Origin: Phycisphaerales bacterium
GTDB taxonomy: Bacteria; Planctomycetota; Phycisphaerae; Phycisphaerales; UBA1924
Reading direction: 5' to 3'
DNA length: 64,000 nucleotides
Assembly (NCBI GenBank): GCA_028284805.1
Contig: JANQQZ010000006.1
Location: 1 to 64,000 of the forward strand
Shown: positions 59,952-64,000 of the stretch, piece after piece
How the letters are laid out: every line of letters starts with the position of its first letter
Position numbering within the stretch: position 1 is the first letter of the stretch
The notes under the pieces: generated by a model
Told to the model about the DNA's origin: nothing
The model's database searches: none
Seen by the model: the letters and a program-made list of their open reading frames with translations, nothing else
Translations under genes and position numbers: made by a program

Positions 59952-61472
59952 CTAGTCGCCGTCGATCTGGCGTTCGGCGTGCCCGGCGAGGTCCTCGAGC
60001 AGCTCGCGGGCCGCGTCGGACCGCAGCACCGAGCCATGCGTCGCCCCGGGCACGATCGCGTACCAGCCCGACTCGTCCTCGAATCCGAAGCCACCCAGCG
60101 ATTCGACGAACAGGCGGACCCCCTCGTCGAGATCGAACTCGTCGGCGTCGCCCACGATCACCCGGACGCGGTCCCGCGCGACGCGCCCCGCGCCGCCCGG
60201 ATCGCGACGGACGAGATCTGCGAGATCGGCCCGGCGGTACCGCTCGGCGACGCTTCGGTCGATGACGCCGGTGCGCTCGTTGTAGAGACGGGCCGCCCGC
60301 CCTTCGTCGTCGACCGGGCCGAACGCGGCCTGCCAGGAGTCCCACTGCTGTGCGCTGGTGTTGTGCGGACCGAGCACGGTCTCCATCGCGTTCTCGTCGG
60401 CGATGGTCATGCGCACCACGCCCGACGAGTCCGTGTAGCTAGGGCGAGTGGTGCCCGACGCGTCGGTGTACATGTTCTCGTCGTCGTAGATGTTCACCGC
60501 CTGGAACGCGCGGAAGTCGAGAGGATCGGGCGCGCTCGACCACGCGCCGCCGAACGTGTCTGGGTAGCTCAGCGCGAGGTGGATCACGGTCCACCCGCCC
60601 GAGCTGTGCCCGCGGAGCATGCGCGCACCGGGTTCGGCGATCGTGGGATAGAACTGATCGATCGCGGGGACCACCTCCTCGACCAGCGCACGGCCGATGG
60701 GGCCGTTGGCGCGCGAATCGCGGAACAGATGGTGCCCGTTGGGCCCCTCTGGGTTGAGCACGACCCAGAACGCCGAGCGCGCGAGCCGCCCGAGGGGAGA
60801 GCCGGGGCGCGCCGAGGCGAGCTGCTGGGCGCGCCGGGCGGCCGACGCGTGCGTGCCCCCGAACCCCGGCACCTCGTAGACGACCGGGTACCGGCGCCCG
60901 GGTTCGGCGTCGATGGGCGGGACGACGCCCGCGTCGATCACCACGCGCGTCTCGCGCGCATCGCTCAGCAGCCGCGATTCGAATGCTCGGAACTCGGCGC
61001 GTCCGCCAGCGGGCGGTGCGGCATCTCCGACCGCATCGTCGAGCCTGAGCGTGACCACGGGCGACTCGCCCTCCTCGAACGAGAACCGCGCGATGCCCGA
61101 GAACAGATTGCCAGGCTCGCGCTCCCAGCGGCTGTCGAGCCCGTGCCGGTCCAGAACGGCCTGGGCCCGGTACGACCCGGGCGGGATGCCCCCAACCGGG
61201 AACCGATCGGCCGAAGCGCCCACGAGCACGCCCCGATCGGGCTCCCATCGCGGCACGTCAACGCCCAGCATGGGTTGGGGAGCGCTGAAGAACGGTGCGT
61301 CGGCGGGCGAGTCGTCGATCGAGGACGACTCGTCGACCAGGTAGACGACGAGCCTTCCCTGCACCGGACGGTCGACGAGCCCTTCGGCAATCGTCACACG
61401 GAACTCGGGCTCGGCGGCGCACGCGAAGGCAATCAACCAGCTCAGCGCGCCCGCCGCGCCCGCGCACCTCAC
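59952..61472 (-). CDS. Putative exported esterase (alpha/beta hydrolase)
   Basis: YPVVYEVPGFGGTHASA...ARMLRGHSSGGWTVIHLALSYPDTFGGAWSSAPDPLDF; signal peptide. Confidence 0.82.
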   Translation of the reverse strand: MRCAGAAGALSWLIAFACAAEPEFRVTIAEGLVDRPVQGRLVVYLVDESSSIDDSPADAPFFSAPQPMLGVDVPRWEPDRGVLVGASADRFPVGGIPPGSYRAQAVLDRHGLDSRWEREPGNLFSGIARFSFEEGESPVVTLRLDDAVGDAAPPAGGRAEFRAFESRLLSDARETRVVIDAGVVPPIDAEPGRRYPVVYEVPGFGGTHASAARRAQQLASARPGSPLGRLARSAFWVVLNPEGPNGHHLFRDSRANGPIGRALVEEVVPAIDQFYPTIAEPGARMLRGHSSGGWTVIHLALSYPDTFGGAWSSAPDPLDFRAFQAVNIYDDENMYTDASGTTRPSYTDSSGVVRMTIADENAMETVLGPHNTSAQQWDSWQAAFGPVDDEGRAARLYNERTGVIDRSVAERYRRADLADLVRRDPGGAGRVARDRVRVIVGDADEFDLDEGVRLFVESLGGFGFEDESGWYAIVPGATHGSVLRSDAARELLEDLAGHAERQIDGD

Positions 61473-61984
61473 CCCGCATCCCCGGCGAGCTGGGCGTCGA
61501 TGATCCGGCTGAAGTCCTCGATGTCCGACTCGCCGAAGCCGGTCTGGCGGTGCACGATGGTGCCTTCAGAGTCGATCACGACGAACTGGGGCACGGCCGA
61601 GACCCCATACGCCGCGGCGATCTCGCGCCCGTCGGGGATCAGATCGAATGTGTAGCCGTTGTCATCGAAGTAGTCGGCGGGGTTCGCAAAGCGGTAGTTC
61701 GCGTCGACGTGGACCCCCACGACCGCAACGTCCGGGTTGTCGGCGTACTGCTCGTGCAGCGCCTGAACGTGGGGCATCGCCTTGCGGCACGGGCCGCACC
61801 AGGTCGCCCAGAAATCGAGCACCGTCACCCTGCCCTCGTAGCTCGCGAGTTCAACGGTCTGCCCCTGGCTGTCCATCGCCGAGAACGACGGCGCCGGCTC
61901 GCCCGCGCGGGGGCCGCTGCTGCAGCCCGCCAGAACAGCCGACACACCGATACCCACCGCCGCCAGAATCGCATTCCGCGTCAT
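61469..61984 (-). CDS. TlpA/ResA-like thioredoxin-fold lipoprotein
   Basis: VSAVLAGCSSG lipobox; VTVLDFWATWCGPCRKAMPHVQALHEQY. Confidence 0.93.
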   Translation of the reverse strand: MTRNAILAAVGIGVSAVLAGCSSGPRAGEPAPSFSAMDSQGQTVELASYEGRVTVLDFWATWCGPCRKAMPHVQALHEQYADNPDVAVVGVHVDANYRFANPADYFDDNGYTFDLIPDGREIAAAYGVSAVPQFVVIDSEGTIVHRQTGFGESDIEDFSRIIDAQLAGDAG

Positions 61985-63288
61985 ACCGACACCTCCCGGT
62001 TCGCGCCCGCGTCCGCCTGTGCGGCTGGGGGCGCAGCATCCTCATAGTGCTCCGCGAGCACCTGATGCCAGTCCTCAACCGACGAGACCGCGATCATCTT
62101 CCGCCGGACGGCTTCTCCGTCCGGGTGATGGTGCGAAAACTTGATCCCGAACTTCCGCATCGTCTTGCCCGTGTGCTTCTCGGGGTCGCGCATCGTCGCG
62201 CGATTCACCCTGAGCGCCAACTCGAAGTGCTGCTCGAGCACCGCCCGCTGCTCGGCGATGGTCGGAGGGGCTGGCTGACGCCCCGCCATCAGGTCACGGG
62301 CCTGGCGGAAGATCCAAGGGTTGCCGATGCACCCCCGCGCGACGCTCGCGCCGGTTAGGCCCGTGTAGCGGATCATCCGGAAGATCTCGCCCGCCGACCA
62401 GACGTCGCCTGAGCCGAAGATCACGCGATCGGGCCTCTGCTCCCGGATCCCGCGGAGCAGGTCCCACCGGCTCGGGCCGACGTACTTCTGCTCGACGGTC
62501 CGCCCATGCACGGTGACCCACGCGCAGCCCATGTCGTACGCCGCGTCGAAGATCCGCCAGAAGCTCTCGACCATCTCCGGCGTGTCGTCGAAGCTCCGGC
62601 GCATCTTGACGGTGACGGGGATGCCCGCCGGCACGGCCTCGCGCACCGCTTCGAGGATCTTGACCGCGCCCTCGGGCGCCGCGAGCCAGTGCCCGCCGCG
62701 CGCCTTCTTGGCGATCTTCTTCACGGGGCACGCGAGGTTGACGTCGATCGCGGCGAACGTGCGCCGGACCGGCGCAACATCGTCGTGCTCGGCCAGCGAT
62801 GCCCGCACGACGTGCCGAGTGATGTCCTCGTAGGCCAGATCGCGATAGTCGCGCTCGGAGCGCTTGCCCTGCTCGATCATCTTGAGAGCGGCTGCCGCCA
62901 TCTCCGCGGGCTCGGAGCCCATGATCTGCCCGATGAGAGGGTGGTCCTCGTCACCTCCGGGCACGTTGTCGTGGATCTCGCCCAGATCGGCCTTCGCGAA
63001 GCCTCGCCCGCCCGCGAGCAGGGTGCGGTCGAGCAGGGCCTCGGTGACGCACGCGGGGCACCCGTGACGCCGGGCGACGATCCGCATCGCCGCGTCGGAG
63101 TAGCCCGCCAGGCCTGCCTGAAAGAACGGGGCATCGAACCCAGGAACGGCCTCTGGCACGCGGGGATCGATGCCGAGGCCCCCGAAGCTCGCCGCGACCT
63201 CCTCGGCGCACCGGCGCGGGTCGAGAACCTCGCTCCCAGGGGCGATCGCGGCCTCCGCTGGCGTCGCGTTGTTGCTCTGGCAGCCCAT
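61981..63288 (-). CDS. tRNA-dihydrouridine synthase family protein
   Basis: APFFQAGLAGYSDAAMRIVARRHG, DVNLACPVKKIAKKARGGHWL, VTVKMRRSFDDTPEMVESFW, TVHGRTVEQKYVGPSRWDLLR; start at 63288 or 63309. Confidence 0.9.
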   Translation of the reverse strand: MGCQSNNATPAEAAIAPGSEVLDPRRCAEEVAASFGGLGIDPRVPEAVPGFDAPFFQAGLAGYSDAAMRIVARRHGCPACVTEALLDRTLLAGGRGFAKADLGEIHDNVPGGDEDHPLIGQIMGSEPAEMAAAALKMIEQGKRSERDYRDLAYEDITRHVVRASLAEHDDVAPVRRTFAAIDVNLACPVKKIAKKARGGHWLAAPEGAVKILEAVREAVPAGIPVTVKMRRSFDDTPEMVESFWRIFDAAYDMGCAWVTVHGRTVEQKYVGPSRWDLLRGIREQRPDRVIFGSGDVWSAGEIFRMIRYTGLTGASVARGCIGNPWIFRQARDLMAGRQPAPPTIAEQRAVLEQHFELALRVNRATMRDPEKHTGKTMRKFGIKFSHHHPDGEAVRRKMIAVSSVEDWHQVLAEHYEDAAPPAAQADAGANREVSV

Positions 63289-63307
63289 GAGCCGAACGAT
63301 AGGGGAC

Positions 63308-63754
63308 ATGCGCACGATCCCTGTCATCGCTCTCGCCCTGCTGCTCACCCCTTGGCTGACCGCCTGTTCGTCGAGCGGCCCGCTCAAGCCTGGTGTGAGC
63401 TACCCCTCGATCCTCGTCCGCACCGAGCCCAGCACGATCCAGCTCGTGCGCGAGACGCGCCGCGTCGAGATGACCAACGTCACCGCCCGCAGCTTCGGAC
63501 CGAGCCGGATCTGGTTGAACCAGTGGTACTCCGCCGAGATCGAGGGCTTCGCGGTGGGCGAGACCATCCGCCTCCCTCTGACCCGCTTCACAGACGAGTT
63601 CGGCGACAGCTTCCGCGGCGGGGGCTTCTTCGCGGCCGAGGCGCCCGACACCATCGTCAAGGCCGAACTCGAGACCGACGCCCCTCGCACGCAGGGCACC
63701 CTGGGCGGCGAGCGTGTGCTCGTCCCCCTGATCGTCGTGGGCGATCAGGAGTAG
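63308..63754 (+). CDS. Hypothetical lipoprotein
   Basis: MRTIPVIALALLLTPWLTACSSSGP lipobox. Confidence 0.75.
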   Translation: MRTIPVIALALLLTPWLTACSSSGPLKPGVSYPSILVRTEPSTIQLVRETRRVEMTNVTARSFGPSRIWLNQWYSAEIEGFAVGETIRLPLTRFTDEFGDSFRGGGFFAAEAPDTIVKAELETDAPRTQGTLGGERVLVPLIVVGDQE

Positions 63755-63757
63755 GGC

Positions 63758-64000
63758 TCAGCCCCCGACCAGCTTCGCGACATCGTCGAGTATGTCGTTC
63801 GCAGTCGCCTCGTCTTCCGCCTCGGCGATGAGCCGCAGGATCGGCTCGGTGTTGCTCGCGCGGACGTGCACCCAGGCTTTCTTGTCGTCGAAGTCGACGC
63901 GCACGCCGTCCTGGGTATCGACGCGCTCGCTCGCATAAGCCGCGGCGATGCGCTCGATCGCGGGCTGGGCGTCCGTCTTCTTCGCCAGCGGCTGCTTGCG
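63758..64000 (-). CDS. Phosphoglucosamine mutase/phosphomannomutase family, C-terminal fragment (continues beyond window)
   Basis: Minus-strand translation ends ...DTQDGVRVDFDDKKAWVHVRASNTEPILRLIAEAEDEATANDILDDVAKLVGG*; phosphohexomutase RxSNTEP motif. Confidence 0.88.
   Translation of the reverse strand, partial: RKQPLAKKTDAQPAIERIAAAYASERVDTQDGVRVDFDDKKAWVHVRASNTEPILRLIAEAEDEATANDILDDVAKLVGG

Noticed and set aside
57764-60265. 833-aa plus-strand ORF
   Set aside because: Antisense to the S9 peptidase gene, which has clear catalytic motifs; composition (His/Val/Arg/Asp-rich) is typical of shadow ORFs in high-GC DNA.

Overview
This 64 kb window is GC-rich, gene-dense bacterial chromosome. 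Gene content and C-terminal GC-type dockerin modules suggest a Phycisphaerales-like planctomycete; this is inference and no rRNA is present. I assign about 65 protein genes, three tRNAs (Gly-CCC, Thr-CGT, Gln-CTG), a TPP riboswitch upstream of thiC and several terminator-like hairpins. Housekeeping and metabolic genes include queC/queD, a manganese/zinc-type ABC transporter with an MntR-like regulator and palindromic operator, GH16, argS, PhoB/PhoR with a phosphate-type porin and PhoH, a YqfF-type HD hydrolase, recQ, osmC, apaG, an HPF-like protein, thiC, an S9 peptidase, dus and a phosphohexomutase C-terminus.

The most unusual region is about 6.8-13.1 kb, next to tRNA-Gly. It contains an ECF sigma factor, a Ser/Thr kinase fused to an FGE/SUMF1 domain, an uncharacterised 147-aa protein and a divergent tyrosinase-like (type-3 copper) candidate carrying a (His-Asp)n repeat. 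These are divergent from a four-TM protein and a subtilase without a signal peptide. This is my best candidate for an undescribed system. Other points of interest are an alpha/beta-hydrolase fused to a metacaspase (with a possible related hydrolase about 10 kb away), an in-frame TGA that splits a C4 zinc ribbon, metal ABC permeases with C-terminal DtxR-like winged helices, and a cysteine-rich/HMA/outer-membrane metal module. All assignments come from reading the sequence and supplied translations; no database search was run.
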